Shown here piece after piece: positions 54,119 to 64,000 of a DNA stretch of 64,000 bases. The notes under the pieces were generated by a model. That model saw only the letters and a list, made by a program, of their open reading frames with translations, searched no databases and had not been told where the DNA came from. The number at the start of each line of letters is the position of its first letter. Within the stretch, counting starts at the first letter, position 1. The stretch covers positions 18,735,777 to 18,799,776 of the forward strand of contig NC_063157.1 in NCBI RefSeq assembly GCF_020921035.1, read 5' to 3'. Source of the DNA: Rhodamnia argentea (lineage: Eukaryota > Streptophyta > Magnoliopsida > Myrtales > Myrtaceae). A program made the translations under genes and the position numbers.

Positions 54119-54330
54119 AAAAAAAATTAATGAGATTAGGGCGAATTTTTTTTATTTACCCTATCTCCAAGTACGCTATCGTGTTCTCCTTCATGGCTTC
54201 CTCTAGTGGCTCTATTTAAAAAAAAAGTTAACAGCTAGAGCCGCTATAAAAAGCCATGAAGGAGAACACGATAGCGTATTTGGAGATAGGGTAAATAAAA
54301 AAATTTGCCCTAATCTCGTTAAATTTTTTT
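54119..54330. repeat. Long near-perfect inverted repeat (hairpin)
   Basis: The left arm (54,119-~54,213) and right arm (~54,236-54,330) are inverted copies. 'gagattagggcgaatttttt', 'atttaccctatctcca' and 'gctatcgtgttctccttcat' in the left arm are mirrored in the right with only a few mismatches. The terminal loop is ~20 A-rich bases. An RNA across it would fold into a ~95-bp stem. Confidence 0.85.
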
Positions 54331-54959
54331 GGGACTCATTTTTGCAATTATGTCCATATTCATTTCTAGGTGATCGGATGGCCCGAGAATCGCAGGCCGA
54401 ATTTAACCCGGTCCGAAAAATAGTTTTTTAAAATAATTTCAAAATTCAAATAATAAAGAATAAAAAAATATAAATTTGATTAAAATTATAGAAAAAAAAA
54501 AAATTGAAAAATTCATTGAAAATTCGAAAAATTCATTGCTATAATGGCCACAATCAATTGGCCATGGATTATTGTGGGTATTTGGCCCCCAATTTAAAAA
54601 AAAAAATAACAATTTTGCCCTTTTGGCAAAATCTCTCCCAAAAAATTGAAAGAATTCCAAACAATCCCGAAAAATAGTAAATGGCCACAATCAACTAGCC
54701 TAAAAAAATTTCAGTAATTTGACTTTTTGTGCTTTTGAAAATGATGATTATGCCCTTTTTGGCAAATTGGCTCTCAAATTTTCTGTATTTGCCCATGCAC
54801 TTTGATCACATATTATCAAAGCCCTTAGGGCTATACCATACATTTATTTCATTTGATTTATTAATTGTTATAATGTTAATTTGTTAATGTGTTCGAGACA
54901 ATATTTACTAAATTGTATGTGCGAAATAATTTGTAATTTCTTTGTTTAGTAGAATATCA
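54331..54959. other. AT-rich intergenic stretch
   Basis: No gene. Two phrases around 'atggccacaatcaa(t/c)tggcc' (54,544 and 54,681) form a short repeat, and 54,860-54,950 is very AT-rich. It may be the 5' end of the MULE that follows, but its terminal repeat is not recognised. Confidence 0.4.
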
Positions 54960-56509
54960 TCTACATTATTTGCGATTGTATACTGGGGAGGTAGAATAGT
55001 GCAAAAAGAATACGAACATGATTACGAAGGTGGACAATTTAGTTACGTGCTACGATAGAGAGCACGTTGAATATAACACCCAACCAGTACATTCGTAAGG
55101 TGATATATAGATTCCCGGTTTTAATACCGGATTGTGTCATATACGACATTAAGGAGGTGCATGATGATGGTACCGTTAGGATGATCAACCAATTTGTACT
55201 TCAAACCGGTGCTACAAGATTTTTACAGTTTTATGCAACCGTAGTTGAACATTAAGTGATAAATGATTCAGCTGGGGAATGTTATAATATTGGTGAAGAT
55301 GACGTTGGTGTGCATAATCAGACGTGGACCCCTATCATAATGATGATAATGATGGAGATGATAGCGATGAAAAAGATGATGATTGGATGGACACACGATG
55401 ACAGTGATGAGGAAGATGTCGAGTGTGACAATATAGAGGCTTATTACAACATCCATTGTAGCAATCCCATCTTGCCATTGGCACATTCGCCGCCATATTC
55501 GAGAGATCGACTTTGATATGATCCACGTCGATACAAGAGCCAAGCCGGGACGTATGCTATTTGATCCATCAAAAGAATTTGATGTTTGCATGTTATTTCC
55601 ATCACGGGATCGCGTTATAGTTGGCCGCGAAAGAGTACTCTACGATAAGAAATCATCACTTTCGCAACGATGTCACAAATAAGTCCCAATATGTGATAAG
55701 GTGTGTTATTCGGAATGGACCGTGTGATTGGAAGCTCCGTGCGTCTAATAAAACGGGTACCATATTTTGGAAAATAGTCAAGTATAATGGGCCACATACA
55801 TGTAGTCATCCTCAAATGTCACGGGATCATCGGTAACTTGATTAGAGATACATATGCAGCCGGATAAAAGCAATGGTTACCGCCCAACCAGATATTAGAA
55901 TCAAGGCAATGATGGTGGAGATTCAAGACAAGCTGCACTTCGAACCTACTTACCGTAAAACTTAGGCAGCTAAACAAATGGCGATTGCCGAAACTTTTGA
56001 AAAATGGGATGAGTCGTACGGCATGTCGAGAAAGTTCATGAACGAAATGACGGTAAGGAATCTAGGTTCTCATTTTGTGATCGATGATCACATGAACCTA
56101 GATCAAAGCTGCATCATTTTCAATCGGATGTTTTGGACGTTCAAGCGGACGATTGAAGGTTTCGCAAGTGGTCGGCCTATGATATTTGTTGATGGTACTC
56201 ATTTGTACGGAAACACTAAGGAACGCTCCTTGTAGCAACCTCACTTGATGGCAATAATCATATATTCCCGTTGGCATTTGCTGTAGTTGATCGGGAAGAT
56301 ATTGATAATTGAACTTGGTTTATGACTCTATTGTAGAGATATGTCACTAGTAGGGACAATATTTGCGTAATATCGACTGCATATATCTGGATTAAAAGAG
56401 TAATGGAGACAGTAAGGTGGCGTCCTCCACATGGCTACCATAAATATTGCGCTCGTCATCTTGTAACTACAACAAACAATTCAAAAATGTCGAAGGCAAA
56501 GACCTTATT
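54960..56509 (+). pseudogene. Second MULE transposase, decayed and truncated
   Basis: Plus-strand pieces in order: an N-terminal 'YWGGRIV' motif near 54,984; the MuDR DNA-binding segment at 55,621-55,836 (SQYVIRCVIRNGPCDWKLRA, then PHTCSHPQMSRDHR); the linker AAKQMAIAETFEKWDESY near 55,965-56,020; the first DDE aspartate region FVDGTHLYG at ~56,187-56,213; then 'VATSLDGNNHIFPLAFAVVD' in the next frame. At least eight stops or shifts break it up. It ends abruptly at 56,509 where a gypsy LTR begins, so the C-terminal half is beyond that insertion and outside the window. It differs from the MULE at 44.96 kb in sequence and orientation. Confidence 0.8.
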
Positions 56510-58879
56510 TGTGACATTCTGAATTTTGACCCCATTTGAAGCTTATAAATGAAAGAAGTATCAATCGATGTATTCCAGTCAAATCTCGCTCAGATCTGAT
56601 CACTCTAAGTTAACTAACCGAAGGGGAAAGGCTAACTGGGATTTAAGAACGTGGACTAAAGAATTCGATTGTGGATGGTACCTTGACCATAAGGATTGCC
56701 AAGGGAATATCTTGAATCATTACGAGCCGATCTGAAATTGGTCTTAGAACGGTTTGCTAGCATTATACGATTGGTACATGGGTGACTCCGTACAACCATT
56801 ATATAATTTGCGAATTTAACCTAAACCAATACCCGACGATCGCGCCCTTTTGAGCTAGCGATTGACCTTTGCAATTACATGACAACCAAGGTCGCCACCG
56901 ATCGAGTAACTCTTAAACGTGACATTTTCACGGGTCGATAAGCGTTACTCCCAAAAAGCCACCCGTTAGTTTGAGATGCATTGAAATCGGAAATCGACTA
57001 AGTTCGAGCATTAATTTGACTTCGGGATTGGTCGTCGAGAGTTTGGGGTTCCAACGTACAATAAATTGGACGTCGTCTCATCGAGGTAAACTAGACTAGG
57101 GATCATTCCGAAGAGTTTGGAAAAAGCGAGTTCGATCGGAATTGCTAAACGACGATTTTACCCTTAACCCCTAATGGCCGAGAATGAGGAAGATCATTTC
57201 CCCATGTGTTCTTGACTTTTTGGATAAGATGACAAGATTATATTTCCCCTTACAAGTCAATCCCCTTGTCATTCAACCTTGTCTTTCTTAGGCAATCTAG
57301 TTGTCCCTCAAGTTGTCCATTAAAGTACAACAAGAACAACTCTCTATCCACTCTTACTATTCATGTCATTCAATGGTCATTCAAGCTTGAGATTTTGTGA
57401 GTAAGAGACAAAGATGACAAGAGTTGATCAAGACTTGAAACCCCTCCAACCACTTTTACTATTTATATCAACTAGCCATTTCAAGTGTCTTTCATTCAAT
57501 CAAGTTTATCACATGTCATAAAATCCCAATACCAACTCCCACTTACTCTTTACACATTCTCTTGACTTGAAGAAGGCTTTGGAACACTTCACTCCTCCTC
57601 CATTTTGCCTCCTTTGGCCGACCAAGATCCCTCTCTCCCTCACTTCTCTTTTTTCCTCTAACTGCCCGTCGGACCAGCCCCGTTGCCGCTCGTTGTTTCG
57701 GCCATATCTTCGTCGTCCGTTGTCCAAATCCAGTGAGCCACTACTCATTGGAAAGCTCTCTCTTTTACCGTTCCAATGACATATTACACGTCCAAATCCA
57801 CCCAGCCGTTTGTCCTGTAGAGCCTTTTTAAGCAATAAAGGTCGCTGCCCAGATCTGATCCGAACCCGAGGAGATTTTTAGGCCATTTGGGGGCATGTCT
57901 TGGCTTCATTCTTTGGTAAGACACTCCTTGAATTTAGTTTAGACATGAGGTAACATGTATTTAAGGTTGATGATGAAATTTAGTGAGTTTTGTTGACTAA
58001 TTTAGATGTCCTCTCCCTAGAACCGAATCTGCCCATTGCCGGACCAAGTCGAACCGCAAGCCTTGCTGCCCTTCTTGGACTGATTTTTGGTTAGCTCGAG
58101 CTTCGGTGAGTTGTTCCTAACATTTTCCTAGTACGTTAGGTTACTAAGATTCGTTTAGGGTTGGATTAATTAGAGATGGTGGGCTGTTTTATTAAGGAGT
58201 TGATGGTGCCAAAAATCTGATTTTTGTGGGATGGATATGATGAACTTGTGCTCGAGATATTGTGTTGGTTCAATGGTCCTTACGTGATGAAATGTGGTCG
58301 GTTATATGTGTTATGCTAAGGGCCGAATTGAGGCTTAATATGCGTAGGCTTGCCTCGTTTGGAACTTGAGCTTGTTACGCTTGATTTTTTGCATTAAAAA
58401 GTGGTTATGCCGGAAATGGACATTTAGAGCACCATGAACCTCTAGGATTCGAAATGTCTTGCTTGATTCGTAATAAGGCTTAATAAACTAATCAACTTGA
58501 ATGTGTATTAGTTGTGTGCGGTTACGAGTTGGTGATTGTGAATCAAGCGGTAGTTTGGCGAGTGAATTGTGGGTGCTCGGCCATTAAAAGAAAAAAGTGA
58601 TTAAATGGTTTGTTATACTTAATATTCGGTTTCTACAAAGGAAACGTGGGCCAATTGACTTGTGCTAGTCATACTTGATATTCTTGGCCGGGGATATGTG
58701 TAACAAATCCTGTGTATGTTACTTGATGCGTTGTATTGACTGAATTAATGAGCTAAAGAACTAAACATGTGTGATTGTTCGGAGAGTGATGTTTTGAGAA
58801 AAATATCCTAATTAATTGGCCAATGCATTGCGCCGCGGGTGTTTGATCCCGGCCCGACCCGACGAGGTCTTGCGGCTCG

Positions 58880-59120
58880 AGAGTCTTGTAGTCGACCGAA
58901 TCATCTCGAGAGTTGGAGTGTCGAGAGTCACTACATTGACCGAATCATCTCGAGGTCCGGACACGAGAGTTTTATATTGACCGAATCATCTCGAAGGAGC
59001 TGGAGGGTCGAGAGTTGATATTTGACCTAATCATCTCGATAGCGAGAGTCGTATAATCGACCGAATCATCTCGAGGGCCTTGAGCCTCGAGAGTCGTTAT
59101 ATTGACCGAATCATCTCGCT
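58880..59120. repeat. Minisatellite inside the LTR
   Basis: Six units, 35-45 bases apart (cores at about 58,897, 58,941, 58,982, 59,027, 59,062 and 59,107), each with 'cgagagt' then 'ttgaccgaatcatctcg'. The flanking CGAGA and TCTCG make each unit a short potential hairpin. Confidence 0.8.
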
Positions 59121-59559
59121 GTAGTATATATATATTTGAAATCGAGACAATTGAAAGAAAGAAATTGTAATGGCCAAGTTTGTGTGCTTATGTGCCTTAG
59201 TACGAAGCTTTGCCTTAATTATGAATTGGATTTGACTTGAATTGAAGTTAAAACGCTTAAGTGCCATGCCATGCTCCGTTATTGTATTTGTCATAATAAG
59301 CGCCTTGTTCATCACATATGTTGCATTACCCCGATTGATGTGATTAGAATTGCTCGGAGGTACTAATGAACTAGGTTAGGGTTAGGTTCGATTCACCGAG
59401 ATGTAAATCTCATCCCGTCGGGGGATCCATTTTTTTTCTAGACCCTAGACCTTGACCCATTACGATGCCAAGGATTTTTGGGCTCCCGAAAGAGTTTGAG
59501 CCTGTCATTACCAAGTCTTGAGTAAGACCTGATCGGACGTACTATCGGAGAGCAAGCAC

Positions 59560-59986
59560 TTTATGGGTGGACGATGGAGACGAGCATTGGAAACCCTTTA
59601 CCTTTGTGTCGTGGACATATAGAGATGGAGTCACATATTTTTGACCTCTTAGGGATGAGGTCATTCCTGACGATGTACTCGAGGTTGCCGGACCCATGAG
59701 ACTCGACGCCCCCGTTGTAGGAGCTACGGAAGTGGAGCCCGTAGCGGAGCCGATACCTGTACCGGAGATTCCCGTGGCCGGACATCCCGACATTGATGGA
59801 GGATTTGAGGAGCTGGGAGCCGCCGTAGAGGACCCTATGGACGCCGACGAGCCGGATCACGAGTTAGATGCCGAGATAGAGCCCGTGGAGGTCGAGGAGC
59901 TAGAGCCTGAAGATCTCGAGGAGTCTCGAGCCTCGAGGAGGTCGATGAGTTGGAGATTGAAGAGGATGAGAATTTTCATGAGATGA
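59560..59986 (+). pseudogene. Acidic ORF remnant inside the LTR
   Basis: One frame is open except for a TGA at ~59,642: WVDDGDEHWKPFTFVSWTYR before it, then PLRDEVIPDDVLEVAGP leading to 59,696 and a strongly acidic Pro/Glu/Val stretch (EVEPVAEPIPVPEIPV ... EPVEVEELEPEDLEESRASR) ending at 59,986. It reads like real coding sequence, not random frame. I do not know the family; it could be a captured host fragment or a protein carried by this retroelement lineage. The opposite strand is also open and is taken as a shadow. Confidence 0.45.
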
Positions 59987-60415
59987 GCTTTTGCCCTATG
60001 TGCCCTCCCCTTGTTGATGACACTACCGATGACGAGTTCGACCCTTAGGTGCAGTTTAGATACCTACCTTTTAGTACTCTCTTAGATATGGAGGAGTTTG
60101 ACCTAGGTTAGGTGTCATCTTCCGTTGATGCCATGTATTGCCTTAGTCCGAACCCACTGTTGTAATCGCGTTTTATATCTATGTGTGAAAACTAAGTATT
60201 ATGTTATGTGATGACTAAGTATGTGTGGTTGTTTATACCTTCCGAGTCCTCTCATTTTATTGTACGGGTTTATTATTCATTTTCTTCCACATGCGCATTA
60301 CATCTCGCGTATTCATCGTTTGTCAAGTGTTCCCGGGATTATTCGCGAGTGAATTACGGACCTGAGGGATGTTCGTGCGCTTGCAAGGATGCGGGGTGTG
60401 ACATGCCCATTGAAG

Positions 60416-60427
60416 TGGTATCAGAGC
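60416..60427 (+). promoter_or_regulatory. Primer-binding site, initiator tRNA-Met type
   Basis: TGGTATCAGAGC matches the complement of the initiator tRNA-Met 3' end, the usual primer of plant gypsy and copia elements. It lies 12 bases after the LTR end at 60,403. Confidence 0.85.
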
Positions 60428-60884
60428 AAGGTCAACTCGATCCACGTTGGTTGAGACCTGGAGTAATAAGGAGTGAGGACTCTTGAATGGCTAATTAGCG
60501 AGACTTTAGGAACTCGTTACAATTAGGCACACATTGCATGCATCTGAAGTAGCGCGTATGATTGGCACTTTGACTTGAGTCATCGTGAGTGGTAAAAAGG
60601 TCTTAAAGCTTCGTACTAGGCATTCGGTGCTTTTTTTGACTGACGTGCATCCGAGGTGATAAATGGCCTGTTGCGATTATGCTAAGTTGCATATGCGTTT
60701 GGACTTGAGGTATGGACTTGAACTCTTGATGTGAAATTTTTGGTTGCATGCTCTGTGATGCGTTGCTGGTTGTGATTGCTGATTGGGGTAAGTACCCTTG
60801 AACCGCTAGACTAAGTAGATTGTTTAGGTCTCTAATTCCTAAATGGAATTATAGTGGTTCAGGTCTTGTGAGTATTTAGCGAGG

Positions 60885-61890
60885 ATGAGTCGTCGAGGTA
60901 GGAATACCAATGGAGCTTCTAGCTTGAGAGCACGGACTGTAGAGGACCCAAGAGTAGATGGGATCTTGAGAGCACTAGAAGAAATCGGAAACTTGATGGG
61001 CGGGTAGGCTCAAGAATGAGCTGCTACAATTGCCCAAGCCACTGAAGCCGCCACTGCTGCGGCCAATGGAAATGGCAATAGAAACGGAAACGGCTATGGA
61101 CCCGGGAATGCTAATTGGATGATGGGTCAGATTCTGGAGTAATTCCTAAAGTTGAAATCAGCAAAGTTTGATGGAAAAGGTGACCCGGAAGCCGCACCTC
61201 GCTGGATTGAAGGCTTGGAAAAGGCATTTAAAGCCTTAGGGTGTACTGAGGAGGAAAAGGTAACCCCGGCGGTATACCAACTGCGGGACACCGCCAATGA
61301 TTGGTGGAAGGCCGGTCGAGGGATAGTCTTTCCCGAGGGAGTAGTCCCGACTTGGATCGCCTTTAGCGAGGCATTTAATGGGAAATACTTCTCGGAGACT
61401 GCTCAAGAACAGAAACTAATGGAATTTCAGCGACTTCGCCGGAACCAAGCGACAATCGACCAATATGAAGCCGAGTTTGCAAGATTGTCAAAGTATGCAC
61501 CTCGGATGGTTGAGAATCCCATAGACAAAGCTCGAAGGTTCCGAGATGAAATGAGACTAGATCTTCGTAGCCAGATGATAGCCCTAAACATAAGGACCTA
61601 TGATGGGTTTGTACCAAAGGGGTTAGATGATCGAAAGAGATATGAAAGAAAGGGCTGCCAGCTTCGGATCGCGGTTCAACCCTATCGGAGATAATCGGAA
61701 TTTTGGCAAGAGGCCGATGATGAATAACAGAAGGTTTGTCCCTCCAGTTAAGAAGGGTATTGGGAAACCCGCTTATCGGAATAACCCAAGCCGTCGTTGA
61801 TGCGGACGGAAGCATGGAAATGGACCTTGCCCAAGTCGGATGGGAGCGTGCTTCAAGTGTGGCCAGATGGGTCATCGTGCGAGGGAATGC
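60885..61890 (+). pseudogene. Gypsy gag, disrupted
   Basis: It starts MSRRGRNTNGAS at 60,885. The same frame has stops at 61,005 (TAG), 61,017 (TGA) and 61,140 (TAA), then is open from 61,143 with the retrotransposon gag domain (PRWIEGLEKAFKALGC, DWWKAGRGIV, FNGKYFSETAQEQKLMEF, YEAEFARLSKYAP). A frameshift between ~61,600 and 61,740 moves the reading into the frame of the CCHC zinc knuckle (61,849-61,890, C-x2-C-x4-H-x4-C), followed by a stop at 61,927. Gag packages the element RNA. Nonsense codons sit where glutamine or arginine is expected. Confidence 0.88.
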
Positions 61891-61971
61891 GGACGACAGA
61901 TTATGGGACCCCAATTCCAACCGTCGTAACCCCAACCCGGACCGCAAGTTGGAGCTACTCCACCGGCCAAT

Positions 61972-62676
61972 ATGAATAGGCCGCCGGCTCAAGGACGGGT
62001 GTATGCTGTGGCATGCAAGGAGGTGGAAGATGCGCCTGGCGTAGTCACCGATAAGATTTCTTTATGTGGATATGCTACTTATGCCTTGTTTGACCCCGGA
62101 GCATCGCATTCTTTTGTGTCCATGCAATTTGCTGAATTAGTTGGAATTGAATTGAAACCGCTGGATATAGTATTGCATGTTACCACCCCTTTAAAGGATA
62201 AAGTGCTAGTCTCATTTGGGTGCCCAAACTGTAAAATAGTCATTGGTGGTAGGGAAGAATTGATTGACTTGGCCGTCCTGCAAATGTTTGATTTTGACGT
62301 CATAATTGGGATGGATTGGTTGGGTAAGCATAGAGCTGTTATGGATTGTGGTAGCAGGGTGATCGAGTTCCATCCAATCGGTCACCCTAGATTTGAATTT
62401 GTAGGGAGTCGAGGAGGGACCTCGGTCCCTTTGATCTCATCACTTGAAGTGACTAGGCTATTAGACGAAGGATGCAAAGCTTATTTAGCTGCAGTAGTTG
62501 ATCCCACGAAGGAGGAACCGAGGCTAGAGGATATAGCCGTGGTGCGCGACTTTCCCGATGTCTTTCCGCAAGAATTGCTGGGATTGCCACCTGAAAGAGA
62601 AATAGAGTTCATAATCGAGTTAGCTCCTGGAACAGAGCTGATCTCGAAGGCACCTTATAGAATGTCCCTTCCGTAG
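61972..62676 (+). pseudogene. Gypsy protease and RT linker, ends in a premature stop
   Basis: This continues the polyprotein in the zinc-knuckle frame. The aspartic protease core is at ~62,080-62,120 (ALFDPGASHSFVS; here Asp-Pro-Gly instead of the usual Asp-Ser-Gly) with the flap/second motif DVIIGMDWLGKHRAVMDC. It is followed by VVRDFPDVFPQELLGLPPER and the pre-RT motif up to APYRMS. A single TAG at 62,674-62,676 separates it from the reverse transcriptase, which continues in the same frame. ATG at 61,972 is the first Met, not a proven start. Confidence 0.88.
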
Positions 62677-64000
62677 TTGAAGGAGCTAAAGGTCCAAATG
62701 CAAGAACTACTAGACAAGGGATTTATTCGTCCTAGCGCGTCTCCATGGGGAGCGCCGGTGCTGTTTGTGAGGAAAAAGGATGTGTCATTATACTTATGCA
62801 TTGACTATAGGCAATTGAATCAAGTAACTATTAAGAACAAGTATCCATTACCAATGATAGATGACCTATTTGATCAATTACAAGGAGCATCAATGTTCTC
62901 TAAGATCGACTTAAGAATGGGGTATCAGCAATTGAGGATCAAGAAAGAGGATATACCGAAAACCGCATTTAGGACGAGATATGGGCATTACGAGTTTACG
63001 GTCATGCCGTTTGGTTTGGCCAATGCTCCGGCTGCTTTCATGGACCCGATGCATCGAGTGTTTAAGGAATTTTTGGATCGGTTCGTCATCGTGTTCATTG
63101 ACGACATCTTGATTTACTCCAAGAGCTCTGAAGAGCATGAGCAACACTTAAGGATTGTGCTACGGACGTTAAGAGGACACTCGCTTTATGCTAAGTTTAG
63201 CAAGTGCGAGTTTTGGCTAAATGAGGTAGCATTCTTTGGACATGTAATCTCCGGGAATGGAATCTCGGTAGACCTTTCGAAGATCGAAGCGGTTACAAAT
63301 TGGCCCGGAACAACATCGGTTACGGAAGTTCGGAGTTTTCTGGGATTAGCGGGTTATTATAGAAGATTTGTGGAGAAGTTTTCCTCGATAGCCACTCATC
63401 CGACGAAGTTGACAAAGAAGGACACACGGTTTGAGTGGACAGATAAGCGCGAAAGAAGCTTCCAAGAGCTTAAGCATAGATTGACGACCGAACCAATCCT
63501 AACTATTCCTTTTGGTTCTGGAGGCTATGAAGTTTATAGTGACGCGTCGCTAAAGGGATTAGGGTGCGTACAAATGCAACATGGGAGAGTTGTTGCTTAC
63601 GCATCACGACAGTTAAGGCCTCACGAACCGAATTACCTAACGCACGATTTGGAGCTAGCAGCAATAATTTTTGCGTTAAAGATTTGGAGACACTACTTGT
63701 GTGGAGAAAAGTTTGAAATTTATACAGATCACCAAAGCTTGAAGTACTTGTTCTCCCAAAAGGAATTGAACATGAGACAACGTCGATGGATAGAGTTGCT
63801 TAAAGATTATGACCGTGATATCCTATATCACCCTGGAAAGGCAAATAAAGTGGCAGATGCGCTTAGCCGGATATCTAGCATCGCGCGCTTGATGATCAAG
63901 GAATGGACCCCTCTGGAAGGGATAAGAGATTCAGAGTTTAAGTTTGAAGTTTGCCATCCGTCGAACCTATTGGCTACATTGAGAGTAGAACCGGAAATCC
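62677..64000 (+). pseudogene. Gypsy reverse transcriptase and RNase H, runs off the edge
   Basis: Open without a stop for all 441 codons to the window end. RT motifs: [52 protein letters not shown], and the catalytic FIDDILIYS at ~63,098-63,120. RNase H follows with YSDAS (first Asp near 63,541), the Glu in [18 protein letters not shown] and ADALSR (~63,857). The integrase and chromodomain expected downstream are outside the window. Motif spelling fits the Tekay/Del chromovirus group. RT and RNase H look intact, but the upstream stops make the whole polyprotein defective unless suppressed. Confidence 0.93.

Larger units (their letters stand above)
56510..60403 (+). mobile_element. 5' LTR of a Ty3/gypsy element (Tekay/Del-like), 3.9 kb
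   Basis: It starts TGTGACATTCTGAATTTTGA and ends GGATGCGGGGTGTGACA, the TG...CA pattern of LTRs, 12 bases before the primer-binding site. About 3.9 kb is long but normal for Tekay/Del chromoviruses. It interrupts the MULE at 56,509. Only this LTR is inside the window, so LTR divergence and the 5-bp duplication (probably CTTAT or TTATT) cannot be checked. A TATA-like 'tactatttatatc' lies at ~57,460. It contains a minisatellite (58,880-59,120) and a fossil ORF (59,560-59,986). Confidence 0.75.

Noticed and set aside
55268..55591. 107-codon minus-strand ORF with His/Ser runs
   Set aside because: Antisense to the acidic region of the decayed MULE transposase.
58880..59120. CRISPR-like regularly spaced repeats
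   Set aside because: Units and intervals both drift, the setting is a plant LTR, and there are no cas genes. It is a minisatellite.

Overview
This is nuclear DNA from a flowering plant, most likely a woody eudicot. It is AT-rich and gene-poor, the genes have short exons and long introns, and the intergenic space is packed with plant transposon debris (MULEs, Ty3/gypsy, Ty1/copia, many foldback MITEs). The repeat style is compatible with Myrtales, but that is only an impression. I found no new defence, metabolic or immune system. The interest lies in gene duplication, organelle-derived insertion and nested transposons.

Layout. 1-4.9 kb: a decayed copia gag remnant (minus), a tRNA-Lys-derived pseudogene and an intact tRNA-His(GUG). 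4.97-8.7 kb: OST4, a 37-residue oligosaccharyltransferase subunit whose coding exon lies behind a ~3.4 kb 5'UTR intron. 10.9-12.8 kb (minus): a three-exon CASP-like four-helix membrane protein. 13.1-16.8 kb: three foldback elements, one with a perfect 9-bp target-site duplication. 19.3-25.9 kb and 30.3-35.3 kb (minus): tandemly duplicated, six-exon, UBC7-type ubiquitin-conjugating enzymes. Both are intact, each encodes 167 residues, and they differ at three residues. Copy 1 has gained a plastid-like intron fragment and a MITE inside introns; copy 2 has a 3x240-bp repeat upstream and a duplicated intron segment. A gypsy gag/pol relic and a small foldback MITE sit between the copies. 36.8-40.9 kb: MITEs, including one with a C-rich, G-poor core. 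40.96-41.24 kb (minus): a single EF-hand gene fragment. 42.1-44.7 kb: a two-exon cytosolic HSP70 with a heat-shock element and TATA box.

44.96-51.47 kb: a full-length Mutator-like element with ~0.4 kb terminal inverted repeats and a perfect 9-bp duplication, carrying a broken MURA-type transposase. It landed ~270 bp after the HSP70 stop. 51.5-54.4 kb: degenerate direct repeats and a long hairpin. 55.0-56.5 kb: a second, heavily mutated MULE transposase, cut at 56,510 by the 3.9 kb 5' LTR of a Ty3/gypsy (Tekay/Del-like) element. The primer-binding site, gag, protease, reverse transcriptase and RNase H of that element run off the right edge.

The host genes do not form an operon or cluster. OST4 (ER N-glycosylation), UBC7-type E2 (associated with ER-linked degradation in other eukaryotes) and HSP70 (cytosolic folding) all concern protein quality control, but there is no evidence that their proximity matters. 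Except for the ORF-based predictions, exon boundaries were set by hand from reading frame, GT-AG sites and remembered family sequences.
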